64,000 bases of DNA, from contig NW_026014767.1 in assembly GCF_020379485.1 (NCBI RefSeq), forward strand, positions 114,187 to 178,186, read 5' to 3'. Source of the stretch: Brassica napus (lineage: Eukaryota > Streptophyta > Magnoliopsida > Brassicales > Brassicaceae). Below, piece after piece: positions 1 to 11,900 of the stretch (position 1 is its first letter; every line of letters starts with the position of its first letter). A program made the position numbers and the translations under genes. The notes beneath the pieces were generated by a model. The model had not been told where the DNA came from. It did no database searches and saw only the letters and a list, made by a program, of their open reading frames with translations.

Positions 1-1749
1 GTCCAGATCATAATCTGCAACAAACTCCATCCATCTCCTCTGCCTTAAGTTTAACTCAGGCTGAGTGAATATGTACTTCAAGCTCTTATGATCTGTGAGT
101 ATTTGCACCTTGGCACCATAAAGATATGATCTCCATATCTTTAATGCAAATACTACTGCAGCCATCTCCAAATCATGGGTCGGATAGTTACCCTCATGCT
201 TCCTTAGCTGTCTGGAAGCATAGGCTATCACCTTCCCATGTTGTGTCAAAACACAACCAAGACCAGTTATGGATGCATCCGTATACACCACATAAGGCTG
301 ATCAGCCTCAGGCAACACCAGGACAGGTGCATTAGTCAACATGTTCTTGAGTGCTGCAAAACTTTTCTCACACTCCTCAGACCATGTGAACCTCACGTCC
401 TTGCCTGTCAGCTTAGTCATAGGTTGAGCTATGCTCGAGAACCCCTTGACATATTATCTGTAATAACCAGCCAACCCCAAGAAGCTTCTAACTTCCGTAG
501 CATTCTTTGGCTGTGGCCATTCCTGAATACATTTGATCTTATCTTGATCCACTGAGACTCCTTTATCAGACACCACATGTCCAAGGAACCCAATGCTCTT
601 CTGCCAGAAACTACACTTGCTTAGCTTAGCAAAGAGCTTCTGTTCCCTCAGACGGCCCAAAACCGCCCTAAGGTGTCTTTCATGGTCCTCCTTTGTCTTG
701 GAATACACGAGTATATCATCAATGAAGATGATCACAAACTCGTCCAAGTATTCCCTGAAGATGCCGTTCATCATCTTGATGAATGCAGCAGGTGCATTGG
801 TCAGTCCGAACGGCATAACCACAAACTCATAGTGGCCATACCTAGTTCGGAACGCTGTCTTCCTCACATCATCTGGTGCAATGGGGATCTGATGATACCC
901 AGAGGCCAGGTCAATCTTGGATAACCCCTTGGCTCCACGGAGTTGATCAAACAACTCATCAATCCTGGGTAAAGGGTACTTGTTCTTCACAGTCACCCTG
1001 TTCAAACCCCTATAATCAATGCACAACCTAAAGCTACCATCCTTTTTCTTAACAATTAGGACTGGTGCTCCCCAAGGTGATACACTAGGGCGTATGAACC
1101 CCTTCTCAAGCAACTCCTCAAGTTACTTCTTCAGCTCTGCCATCTCAGCTGGTGCCATTCTATATGGACTTTTTGATAATGGGGCCGTTCCAGGTTCCAA
1201 TTCAATGATGAATGGGTCAGCCCTATCAGGGGGAATGCCCTGTAGTGCCCCAAACACATCCTGAAATTCCCGAACCAACGTTATACCCTCTGGGTCACAG
1301 GCCCCTACAACCTCATCAGTGTAAATGTTAGCCAAAAAGGCCTCACAACCATTTCCAAGCATCCGTTCTACTTGGACTGCTGAAACCACCAAACTACAAG
1401 AGGTTGGCTTGATTCCTTGGTACTTAATCGGGGGTCCAAACTCGTTCTCAAGTTGCACCCTTCCCCGGTGACAATCTAGAGTTGCCCGATACTTTCCCAA
1501 CCAGTCCATGCCCAAGAACACTTCATGATGCTTGAGGGGGACAACAATCAGATCAATAGGCATCGGCCTATCCAAGATTACCACAGGGATGTCCTTAACC
1601 AGACCGAGTGAGTTCATAACTTGCCCTCCGGCCGCACTCACCCGTTCAGGACCATCCCATGTTCCATACTGGAACAAACCTTTTCCAATCATACTTGGAC
1701 TCACAAAACTATGTGTAGCTCCAGTATCAAATAATGTGCGTGTTTCCAC
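1..1749 (-). pseudogene. pol fragment of copy A (protease, reverse transcriptase, part of RNase H)
   Basis: Read on the minus strand this gives an aspartic protease motif DTGATHSFV near the start, the reverse transcriptase with its FIDDILVYS active-site box near 705-725, and the start of RNase H with a YVVYTDAS motif before the window edge. Two nonsense codons break it. At 1123-1125 a TAA replaces the glutamine codon present in element B (one C-to-T change). At 454-456 a TAA replaces a lysine codon. The catalytic aspartates remain, and a conserved WFSK motif reads GLSK. The frame is the same as that of gag upstream, separated by the double UAG region described for B. The gene is continuous beyond position 1, so integrase and chromodomain are not seen. 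It is clearly a decayed polyprotein and not a host gene. Confidence 0.9.
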
Positions 1750-1803
1750 ACCACCAATACTTAAGGTCCCTACACAAGACCCATCAAAGTATATCTATCC
1801 ATC

Positions 1804-3449
1804 CTAGGTTCCATACCATGCAATTCTACTGGAATTGTAAAAGTAGTAGTCTAGAATGTTACCAGTGATCGCTTGGAAAGGCTGAGTCCCATCCACATCC
1901 TTGGATAGTTCATACACACGAGGTGTTGAGGTCTGGCCTCGTCCCTGGACTGGCCTGTTAGCCTCTCCACGACCCTTACTCGGGTTGCCTTGCAACTTAG
2001 GGCAATCCCTGCGGTAATGGACCTTCTGGCCGCAGTGGTGACAGGTCCTGGACTCACCCAACGGACTTGGACAATCCTTGGCTGAGTGATCCATCTTACC
2101 ACATCGAGTGCAGGCGCCCATGGCCTTCCATCACCCTCCACCGTGGTATCGACCACACTTTGGGCACTCTAACCTACCACTTGAGGTTTTACCCTCCTCG
2201 GTCGAGTCCCTCTTCCTCTTCTTGTCACCACTCTGACCCGAGGATACCACCACACTCTTCAGCTTCTGCTTACCCTCCTCGGTGAGGTTGGTCTCCAGCA
2301 AGGCCATCCTCTCAACCAACTCAGAAACCGTGTGGAACTTACAAACAGAACAGTAGGTTCGAAGCTCCACCCTTAGCCCTTGGATGAACCTTCGGACCTG
2401 AACCTTCTCATCCTCTAGTTCTCTTCCCACATACCTCCTGAGTCGGTTGAACTCTTCTTCATACTCACGGACAGTCCTCCGTCCCTGAGTCAAGTCCAGG
2501 AACTTGGACTCCAAACGATCCCACGCCTCAGCAAGAAAGTACTTATGGTTGAACTCAACCTCAAAGTCAGCAAAGTGCTCAATGGTACCATCGGTACGCT
2601 TGTCCAAAGCTAACCACCAATTATGTGCATCTCCCTCCAGGAAGTGTACTGCTATGTCCTTTTGGTAATCCTCAGGACATCGTGTGGACTTGAAGTTTCG
2701 AACCAACCTGGTTCTCCACTCGACCGCCTCCATAGGATCAACACTTCCAGCAAAGTGTTTGGTCCCCAACTTGGAGATATGCTCCAGCACCTTCAGGTAG
2801 TCCATACAATGCACTGGCCTGACCGGAGGGGCAATCTCAATCACCTCAGCCACACGGCCAGCACCAACATCAGCCACTCCAGCAGCAACCCGAACCGGAG
2901 GATTAGCCTGTCCCACAGACGAGTTCACCAATGGTGTGAACGCCTGTGTCAAGGAGGCGATCTGAGCTCCCATGATCTGCATAGCCTCCACCAAGCCCCT
3001 TATGGTCAGCTCTATGACCTCCTCGGCACCTGTGACCCGAACATTGCTTGCATCAACATTCTGGCCACTCCCAGCACCAACGTTGGACGACCCAGTATCG
3101 TCTCCATGGACTTGCTCTTGCTGCTCGTCCACATTAGTTTCATTAACCTCAGTAGGAAGAGTTGGACCCACTGGAAGTCCGGTTGCATTTTCCACCTTCT
3201 CCACCTGAGCCGGTAGTACTATGGTTGGAATGGTTCCAGCTGGTAACACTCTGGTCTGTTCAGCACCATCCTGCCCCACTGCTCCAGACGCTCCAGTTGC
3301 CTCCTTTCCTTTCCGAGATTTATACATTCTTGTACCCTTAGGAGTTGCAAACACAAACAAAAGGTTAGTCCACAACTGAACACACAAACCTCAATCACTC
3401 GTAAGTTAATCAGTACAAAAGATTACTTAGAACCCAACTATCTCACCAT
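1804..3449 (-). pseudogene. gag of copy A, with ATG-only first exon and one nonsense codon
   Basis: This is a gag nucleocapsid precursor of the chromovirus type. The retrotransposon gag domain (FLEGDAHNWW and a QGRRTVREYEEEFNRL stretch) is followed by CCHC zinc knuckles. The proposed start is the ATG on the minus strand at 3449-3447, directly followed by a donor GTGAGA. The acceptor ends at 3337 and the second exon starts at 3336, giving an intron of 110 bp that keeps frame with the long reading frame. A TGA at 2133-2131 stands where element B has the second cysteine of the first knuckle. Downstream of it the two CCHC knuckles remain in frame up to the UAG at 1804-1806. The splice model is inferred from conservation with elements B and C; the nonsense change is seen directly. 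Confidence 0.82.
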
Positions 3450-3509
3450 GAGTCCAAACGGCCAAGTGTGTGGTGAACCAATAACCCAACAAATCCTAGA
3501 ATCAAGAAT

Positions 3510-3521
3510 GCTCTGATACAA
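3510..3521 (-). other. Primer binding site of copy A (initiator-tRNA-Met type)
   Basis: On the minus strand this reads TTGTATCAGAGC, one base different from the TGGTATCAGAGC of elements B, C and D, which is complementary to the 3' end of plant initiator tRNA-Met. It lies three bases inside the LTR boundary at 3525. Confidence 0.85.
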
Positions 3522-3524
3522 ACT

Positions 3525-3928
3525 TGTAAGACCCGATCCTGGATTCCCCAATCCAACCAGACCGCGGCCTCACCAAACAATGCAATCAGTTTCATTTTCA
3601 TATTCAAGTTCAAGTGTTAAATAATTCTAAGTCTTTTTCAGAGTTTTGAGGTTCTCAACATTCACACTTAAACATTCCAACATCAACTAGGGCAAATAGA
3701 TATTTCATAGATAATAACCAAGGTTCATACATCATTCATCATCCTAATAAATAGATCACACACTAGAATCGCATAAGTTCACAAGTTGCACAATAGGCTA
3801 CAATAATTACACAATTTTCAGAATCAACCCAATCACCACACATCTTCCCATGGCCGCGGTCCTCATGGTGCTTTTACCTTACCACGGTCCATTTCTTGTC
3901 CTGGATCCAACACAAACGAACACACAAT
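3525..3928 (-). repeat. 5' LTR of copy A, first part
   Basis: The repeat begins TGTAAGACCCGATCCTGG and aligns with the LTRs of element B at 40277 and 47145. It breaks at ACAAT (3924-3928), the target duplication made by element E, and resumes at 23392 with the next expected bases. Element B's LTR shows the uninterrupted sequence near 40670-40690. Confidence 0.93.
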
Positions 3929-4375
3929 TGTTTCAACGGGAAACGGTACAGAACGAGAGAACGTTCGGTTTTAAGGTGGGTTTAAGCAAAGACGTCATAT
4001 TAATGGTCAAGAGAGTGTTTCATAGGTTACAAGGAAAGGAAATGCGTAAAGAGAAAGGTGTCGGAGCCTCGAGGGCTTTTCCGGAGAGACTACAACAAGA
4101 CGAAGCAACAAAGGTGAAAACCCTAATCTAGCCGTCTCAGTGTGTATCAGTGATTTCGGATCCTCTCTTCGTTGCCTTTCCTCTCCCTTTTATAGCTGAC
4201 CTCACGCTCTCCCGTGACCTAGTTTGCGTCGTCGTAATGGGCTTTTAACTCGCTGGGCCGAGAAGACCACATCATTACGCCGAATCATTCCCTCGGGTTC
4301 GACCGTTCGAGGCTTCGCTCCGAGTCGTTGTTATGCTTCATATGGGCTAGGCCATCTGTCTTTTGGGCCTTTACA
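3929..4375 (-). repeat. 3' LTR of element E
   Basis: This 447-bp repeat starts TGTTTCAACGGG and ends TTTACA on the plus strand. It matches 22916-23386 with about a dozen substitutions, and the other copy has an extra 23 bp at the outer end. A TATAAAA box on the minus strand lies at 4188-4194, with its partner at 23175-23181 in the 5' LTR. Confidence 0.93.
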
Positions 4376-4390
4376 GTAAGTCCCCCCAGT
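4376..4390 (-). other. Polypurine tract of element E
   Basis: On the minus strand this reads CTGGGGGGACTTAC directly before the LTR start TGTA. This is the position and composition expected for the plus-strand primer. Confidence 0.75.
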
Positions 4391-4717
4391 TCATCGAGAC
4401 GAAGATCCTATTCGATTTGATGAATTTTAAGAAGTTTTAGGTTCGGGAAGACAGATGGATCGTTTTGTAGGAAGGTCTCCGAATCGGGTGTGGTGAGATA
4501 CCGTCAGATACTCTGTGTTGTGTCGACCGGTTTAGCAGAATGTTAATCGAACCGGTTTCGGTCTAGTCAGATTTTCTAACCGTTGGTTCTAGTCGGACCT
4601 GAGCTGGTTATTACGGGAAGTCGAAGCGACGCCTCGATCCCTTCGGCGGCTAGGTGACTGTTCCCAGGCCCACGTATGTTTAATGATGACGCCTCGGGGA
4701 GGCGCCCCTTCCTTCCC

Positions 4718-4725
4718 TATAAATA
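4718..4725 (+). promoter_or_regulatory. TATA box of the antisense gene in element E
   Basis: TATAAATA sits 109 bases before the proposed ATG at 4834, on the strand opposite to gag-pol. Pyrimidine-rich sequence with CTC repeats follows, as in many plant 5' leaders. It is outside both LTRs, so it would be a promoter separate from the LTR promoter. Confidence 0.6.
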
Positions 4726-4833
4726 CTTGCTCTCTTCTCATTCCCTTCATTCTTCTCTGCACGCCTCAGGTACTTTCTCTCTCTTCTTCCTCACTTCTCT
4801 CTCTAGGTTTGTTGTTGTAACATAGATAGTTAT

Positions 4834-7800
4834 ATGTCGTCTGGCGGGAAGTTGTCTCATAAACAAAAAGGGAAAGAAGTCGCAACCGTTTCCAGCCCAT
4901 CGAGAGGTTTGAGCGAGGTACCGCTCGAAGAATTCGACAGGATTCATCACGAAGCGATGATGGACACCCGGAATCTGGACTTATCTCAACGGATCTTAGA
5001 TTCCGAGTCTGCGCGTTCATACCGACAGGAAGTAAGAGGAGATCGAGATGAACCACATGCTTGCGAGAGAGACGGTTCGGTCGGTGCAGGGGATGAAACT
5101 CCTCATGTTAAATTTGTGCCGACTTGTTACTACCCCGGAGGCATATTTGAGGAGCTTCCAGAGATATCTCCCGAGTTCTTGCGCTCTCCTGATGTAAGTG
5201 GTCAAGCTTGGGAGAATGTCGAGAAGACTCGATCAACTCCTAACAGTGTGAAGAAGCTTCTGAGGGAGCATCACGGGCTCGGGATAACCTTCTTGATTCC
5301 CTCGGAGAGTCAAAGGCCTTGGTCGCCACCAATTGGATACCAATGCGTATACGAATCCTATTTCCAAGACGAGACAAAGCTTTGGTTTCCCATACCTCGT
5401 CTGGTTACGTCGTAAGCGAGGCGTCGCAATGCAGCGATTAGTCAATTTTTGAACGGTTTGTGGCGCATTGCGGTTTCTCTAATGATTATGGCTGCCGAAA
5501 TCGATGTCTCGCTGAGTGTCCGTGCCTTTGAGGAGTTGACATCCATCAGCTCGTTAGATGACGGGCTTCTGTCGATCAAGATGCGTCCAAGCTACAATGT
5601 GATTGGGAGGCATCCCAACAAGATGGCAGATTGGCAGAGATCGTACTTCTTTATAAAGTGCGATGACTCTGCCTTCGAAGACCCGCCAGATGAACACTAC
5701 CGTGTCTTATGGAACACTTTGCTTGGTAGATCATCTTCGTTTGCTTGTATCGTTTCTTTATATACTAATTGCTTTCTACTTTGTGTATTTTTCTTATGCA
5801 GCCGACAATCCGACTTCTCGCGATTATCCGGAAGACTTTCTTTCGAGCGCACGTGCTGTAGCGAGACTTGCTCAAGAGAATTGGGGGAATATTTCTTGGG
5901 AGAGGGTCCGCCGTTCTATTGACCGTATCTCTAGAAGTAAGCTTTCCTCTTTCCTTGCTCCGTTTTAATTGACGAGCCTGCTCCTTCTATGTGCTCTTTG
6001 CAGGGGACTGGGACTCGAGCCTCCTTCCTTCAGTTAACAAAAGCAAGAGAAAGATTTCGCTGTTTTCTCGGGACGAACAAAAGAGAATCAACGCGTCGAG
6101 AAGAATGAAAGGACTCCCCGACTTGAGTGCTGTAATGGCGATGGAACTCGGCTTGACCCCGACCGAGCCACCGTAGTCTTCCAATCCGTTGGTGGCTAGC
6201 GACGTGAGTCCTGCGAGCCTTGGCCATCTCGACTCCTCACCTGCTGCTGCTATTGTTGCTCCCGAGAAAAAAAACAAAAGGAGATCTCGCGACGCACCTT
6301 CCGTTGGGGATGATCTCAAAGTTCTTCCTAAGGAAGGCGACGATCCGGAGGTTGCGGAGCCATCTTCAAGCAAGAAGAAAAAGAAGAGGAAGCAACTGCC
6401 TTCGGAAGGGGATATTGAAGGCCGGGAGTTCGAGGCGGCTCGCCCTTCTGTTTTACCTCCCCGGGTCGATGAGGATTCTCCTAACTTGGCCTTAGCGGAT
6501 GATCTTCAGAACATCTCTCCCGAAGCTCCGCTACAAAGGAAGAAATCGAAGCGTTCAGATGGTCAAGGAGCGATCGGTCGCCAAGCTCCTTCTGTTGTTT
6601 CACCGAGTCGCGAGGCGTCAGTTCCCGGTTCATCGTCTGGCAGCGTTCCGGCTGTTAGGAAGACCCCGAGGGTCGACTTTCCAGATCGTGTTTCGTTCGA
6701 GTACGATGGACCGACTCCGCTTATCTACGCTCCGCAGCGATGCGCAGAGCTAGTCAGTCAGATCAAATGCGGTCCAAAACCTTTTCCGCCGGTTGCTGAC
6801 TTGATTTTTAAAGATGAGTATATCGACTCTGCTCGTACTAAATTGTTGGTAAGTAGTTCGCCAGATTCTTTCATTTCCTTTTCTGCATTATCTGTTTTTC
6901 CTTCTTTCTCCTTATTCAAATGCTCTGGTTCTGTGTCTCGTAGAGCGACGGAGTCTCGAACTATGTCATCGAGAAATATGACTCTGCGCTGAAAGAAGCT
7001 CTTGCCGAGTCTGAGGAGCTGAAGAAGAAAGTCTTGTGCAAGAGTAGACTTCTCCATTGTAGAAGGGCGGAATGGCAAGAGGAGTTTGAAAGGATGGCAG
7101 TGAAGCGAGATCGTGCGGTCGCTCGGAGGAAGGCCCACCAGAAACAAGCTGACGCAGCGGAGGAGGAGCTTTCCGTTGCTCGCTCTTCTATTGAGATAGC
7201 GTCGAAAGGGGGAGCTTATGGAGGAGTTGGGGGTGAAGACTGCAGAGTTTAAGAAAGAGTTGGACCGTCTTAGGGATTCTCGTGTTTACGAGGTCACGAA
7301 AGAGAGGGTGAGGGTCGAGACCGAAATGATCGTGAAATCCAACAAGCATTTTGCCAACTTGCGCGAATGGTGGACTCGCTACGGGCCTTTCGACACGGCG
7401 CGGTTACTTCAAAGTCAAGCGTTTGGGACTAAGAACTGTCTCGAGGCTCTAAGGGCTGGCGGTCGCAACATTCCGCAGGAGACCATCGATATGTTCGTCG
7501 CCCGCGAGAAGCAGTTCAAAGAAGAAGCTACGAAGCTCAATCCGGGCGAGATTCCTTCGGCTGACTTGGCTCTCTCTCCGCTTCGACTTGATTCCCAATT
7601 CGTCGAAATCCGAGCCTTCGTGGGTCTTGATCCACATGGATCCAACGCTGACTTGATCGATCCGCGGGCTGCCGTGGTACTCTGGAGTTTCGCTAATCCT
7701 TCTGCAGCCTCGACTGCTCCGTCTCGTTCCGAGGGAGAAGAATCATTGAGAACTGACGCACCGGCTCGCTCTTCTGACGTTGCTTGCCAAGGAGCAAAAC

Positions 7801-8105
7801 CTGCTGAGGGCGAAGTTGAGAAGGAAGTTCTTGATATTTCCGATTCTTCTGCCTCGAACCCTGAAGGCAACCAGGGCGACAAGTCGGACAATGATGTGGG
7901 CGAGGAAGTTAGCAAGGATCCTGTTGGTGAGATGACTGATCCCGCAACTCGCCATTCGGAGAGCCAGCTTGAGGTTAATGAAGATGGAGCGACGACTCGG
8001 ATCGAGGATGCTGGTGCGAGTCAGTTGGTGCGTGCTGATCTTTATGAGCAGTCTCTCGACGGTGGAAGTCTCGTGCAGGAGCAGGTCGAAAACCCAGGAG
8101 AATAA
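4834..8105 (+). pseudogene. Antisense extra gene of the Tat-type element E, four exons, broken
   Basis: This gene lies on the opposite strand to gag-pol, between integrase and the 3' LTR, where Tat-lineage elements are known to carry extra reading frames. I read exons at 4834-5725, 5802-5936, 6004-6848 and 6944-8105. Each intron has GT and AG ends and keeps frame. The product would start MSSGGKLSHKQKGK. It has a globular N-terminal part, a lysine-rich stretch KKKKKRK near 6380 that could be a nuclear localisation signal, and a C-terminal half rich in Glu, Lys and Arg that looks coiled-coil. Three lesions break it: TAA at 5413-5415, TAG at 6174-6176, and one extra G in the run near 7209-7213. 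I know no biochemical function for the family and infer none. Exon boundaries are read by eye. Confidence 0.78.
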
Positions 8106-8985
8106 CCCTGTTGTCTTATCTTTTTCCTTTAGTTGTTTTGATGTTTATGACTTGACCCATTGTGGCCTTTTGTTTGCTTAAGACTCTATCTTTTATTATG
8201 CATTCGTCGTACTTGTTTCCATTCTCGCATCAATTTTCGTTTCTTCGATATATCCTGAGGTTGCGAGAAGGCATAGACTCTGTGCTGACTTTTTAGGAAA
8301 ACCCAGTAGTCGTCTTACTTGTCAATGCTTGTAGAGTGCTTGATTTGCTTCGTACCGAGACAAAGTTCATAGTTTACTTTTTACGTTGTCTCGTGCAAGC
8401 TGATAAACCGTTGTTTCTTAATCGAGTGTTCGTTTGACTGCTTTCAAGTTCCTGCGCTCGATGTCTTTATCTATATTGATTAGATAGAAATCGAATTTGG
8501 GTAACTCTAGGCCGTAGAACATTTTAATGGTGACGGTTCTTTAACCCGTTCTCAAAGTAATTCCTAAGTTTTTGGTTGGCCAAACCTTTCTTAGTGAATT
8601 ATGACTTGGATAAGAGTCATCATTTCGAGAGTATCGGTTTGATACCGTGATACGACCGGATTCCCATGAGTATGTGTCTGATCAGGACGCACTCGACTGT
8701 GGGGTGCGAGTACCGGTACATGTGTTTTGAGATGCCTGAGCGAGCACACGTAGGTATCGCATGAATTGTACGATATCTCGGGGAAATGCGTTTCCTCGGG
8801 GAAGTGTTTGGTTTTGTTTTGTTATAGCTGGACCTGTTAAAGCTGCCTACGTACCTCCTTTGGAGAGGATCAAGCCATTCGTAGTTCTTTGTTTTCCGAG
8901 TGAAAGTAGCCGAGAGCATTCACTCGGTCCGAGTAAAAGTGGCTGAGAGCTCATTTACTCGGTTTTTTTTTTGTCGCGTCTTCCT
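8106..8985. other. Spacer between antisense gene and pol of element E
   Basis: About 880 bp separate the stop of the antisense gene from the pol stop on the other strand. I see no coding frame of note. The two genes converge here, so the spacer must hold both 3' ends unless transcripts overlap. A T run lies at 8963-8972. Confidence 0.6.
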
Positions 8986-11900
8986 TTAGTTATGGAAGAA
9001 ACATAGATCCTTCGATTTCCAAGCTCTTGGTACCGCTTCGCCTGTCGAAGTCTCGAGACGATAGACACCGGGCTTTACGACCTCGATGATCTTGTAAGGT
9101 CCTTCCCAGTTTGCACCAAGTTTTCTAGCCTTCCACTCTTTGGTGTTTTCGAACACCTTTCGCAGGACCAGATTTCCTAATTCGAGGGGGCGCGACTTAA
9201 CCTTCTTGTTGTAGTAGCTTTCAATCTGGTGCTGGTAGTTCTGAATACGAAGTAGTGCTTGGTCGCGTCTCTCCTCGATGTCGTCCAAAACGTCAAGGAG
9301 CATGGCTTGATTAAGCTCTACATTATGCGGCATTTTGGAACGACGTAGACTCGTCACGTTTACTTCAGCAGGAGCCATTGCTTCGACTCCATAAGCCATC
9401 GAGAAGGGAGTAGCTTTTGTCGCTCCGCGGGGTGTCGTTCGATGGGACCAAAGGACTCCGTCCAGTTCGTCGGCCCAGCATCCTTTTTTCAAGTCTAGTC
9501 GCTTCTTGAGTCCGTCGATGATCGTCTTGTTTGTTGACTCGGCTTGACCGTTGCTTTGCGGGTTCCTTGGTGTGGACATGTTGAGTCGAATCCTCCATCT
9601 GTCGCAGAACTCCTTGAAGTTGTGGGAGATGAATTGGGACCCATTATCCGTGATTCTCTTATAAGGGAGTCCGTGTCTACAGATGATGTTTTTCCAGACG
9701 AACTTCTGCACTTCCTTGTCAGTAATGCTAGCATATGCTTCTGCTTCCACCCATTTAGTGAAGTAATCCATTAAGACCAGGATGAACCTTTTCTGTCGAG
9801 AGCTCGGCATTGGCCCGATGATATCCATTCCCCATCGCATGAAGGGGTATGGCGCCGTTAAGGTGTGCAGTAACTCCATCGGACTATGGATGGTCGAGGC
9901 GTGTCGTTGGAACTTGTCACAGTCTGTCCTTGGCGTAAGATTCGCAGTCTGCGTTCATAGTTGGCCAGTAGAAGCCTAGCTTTTCACCTTCAATGCGAGA
10001 GCTCGTCCTCCTGAATGATTTCCTGCTGCCCCTTCATGTGTTTCGGCCATGACTAGTCTCGTCTCATCTCCAGAGATACACCTAAGGAGTACCTTCGTTG
10101 CGGTCCATCGATGGAGTGCCCCATCCAGAACAACATAATGTGCACTTCGTCGTTTGAGTCGTCGTGCTTCCCATTTTTCAGTGGGTAACACTCCGTTGGA
10201 TAGGTACTCGGTGAATTCTGTTCGCCAGTCGTTGAGTTGCTTCTCCGTTGCGCGAGATTCCTCTTCATCGATGTCCATGTCGTCGGTAATAGATGCTACT
10301 ACGGGGAGTTGTTCCGTCTCCGAGCTAATGCTTGGCTTCTCCATCCTGTGTATTGGTATTATCCTTTTCACTTGATCATGTATCTACTTCCGAGGGCTGC
10401 GAGGGCATCTGCACACACGTTCTCTCCGCGAGGAACCTTTGTTATCTCAAAGAACTTGAAATCTTGCGTAAGATCTTTAACGAGTGTTAAGTAGGCATCT
10501 ATCCTCTCATTTCTGACATCATATTCTCCGAGAAACTGACTTACCACGAGTTGGGAGTCACAATATGCGCTGACTCGTTTAGCCTTTACTGCCTTTGCGA
10601 GACGAAGGCCTGCGATGAGGGACTTGTATTCGGCTTCATTGTTGGACGCGGCGAAACCAAAACTGAACAACTGTCGGATTAGTTCACCTGTTGGGGACTG
10701 GAGCTGTACGCCTGCCCCGGAACCTTTGTTCGTAGATGATCCGTCTACGTGCAGTATCCAATTCGGACTAGGGAGTGCGAGATCTTGTTCTAACTCTGGT
10801 GTCAGCTCGATTAAGAAATCATCGAGAACTTGCGACTTAGCTGATGTTCGATTCTTGTACTCGATGTCGTGTTCACTCAGCTCTACTGCCCATTTGGTCA
10901 ACCTTCCTGATTGATTGGTGTTTTGCATTACCGTTCGTAGGGGCTGGTTGGAGAGTACCTCAATAGTATGCGACTGGAAATAGTGTCTGAGTTTCCTTGC
11001 CGAGGTGATAACAGCGAGAGCCATCTTTTCTAAGGTTGGATACCTTGTCTCTGGTTCAATCATTCGCTTACTTATGTAGAAAATGGGATTCTGTTCGCCT
11101 CGGTCTTCTCGTATAAGGACGCTGCTGACTGCCAAAGAGGTTACGGCAATATATAAAGATAGGGTATCCCCAACTTCGGGTTTTGACAGAACCGGAGTCG
11201 TCGTGAGGTAGTGCTTACGTTGATTGAACGCTTCTTCGCATCTTTCGTCCCATGCAAAACGTTTGTTTCCTCGCAGGAGTTCGTAGAACGGGAAGCACTT
11301 GTCTGTCGATCGTGAGATAAACCTGTTAAGTGTTGCGATCCTTCCGGTTAGACGCTGAACCTCGCGGGTGTTCTTCGGACTTGGGAGATCGAGGATTGCT
11401 GTTATTTGCTTCGGGTTTGCTTTGATGCCTCGCTGAGTAACAATGTACCCTAAGAATTCTCCTGACGTGATGCCAAAGGTGCACTTTGCTGGATTGAGCT
11501 TCATACCGTACGCGTTCAACGTCTTGAAGCAATCTCGCAAATGGTCCAGATGATCTTTGGCATGCAGTGATTTGACCAGCATGTCATCAATGTAAACCTC
11601 CATTGTGTTGCCAAGTTTATCGGCGAACATTTTATTGACCAAACGCTGGTAGGTTGCTCCTGCGTTCTTCAAGCCAAAAGGCATGACCTTGTAGCAGTAC
11701 GTCCCCCTATCTGTTATGAATGCTGTCTTCTCGCGATCGTGCTCATGCATCATGATTTGGTTGTATCCCGAGAAGGCGTCCATGAAGGTCAGAAGTTTGT
11801 TACCGGCGGTCGACTCGACCAAGCGATCGATATGCGGGAGAGGGTAGCTGTCTTTTGGACATGCTTTGTTCAAATCCGTGAAGTCAACACAGATGCGCCA

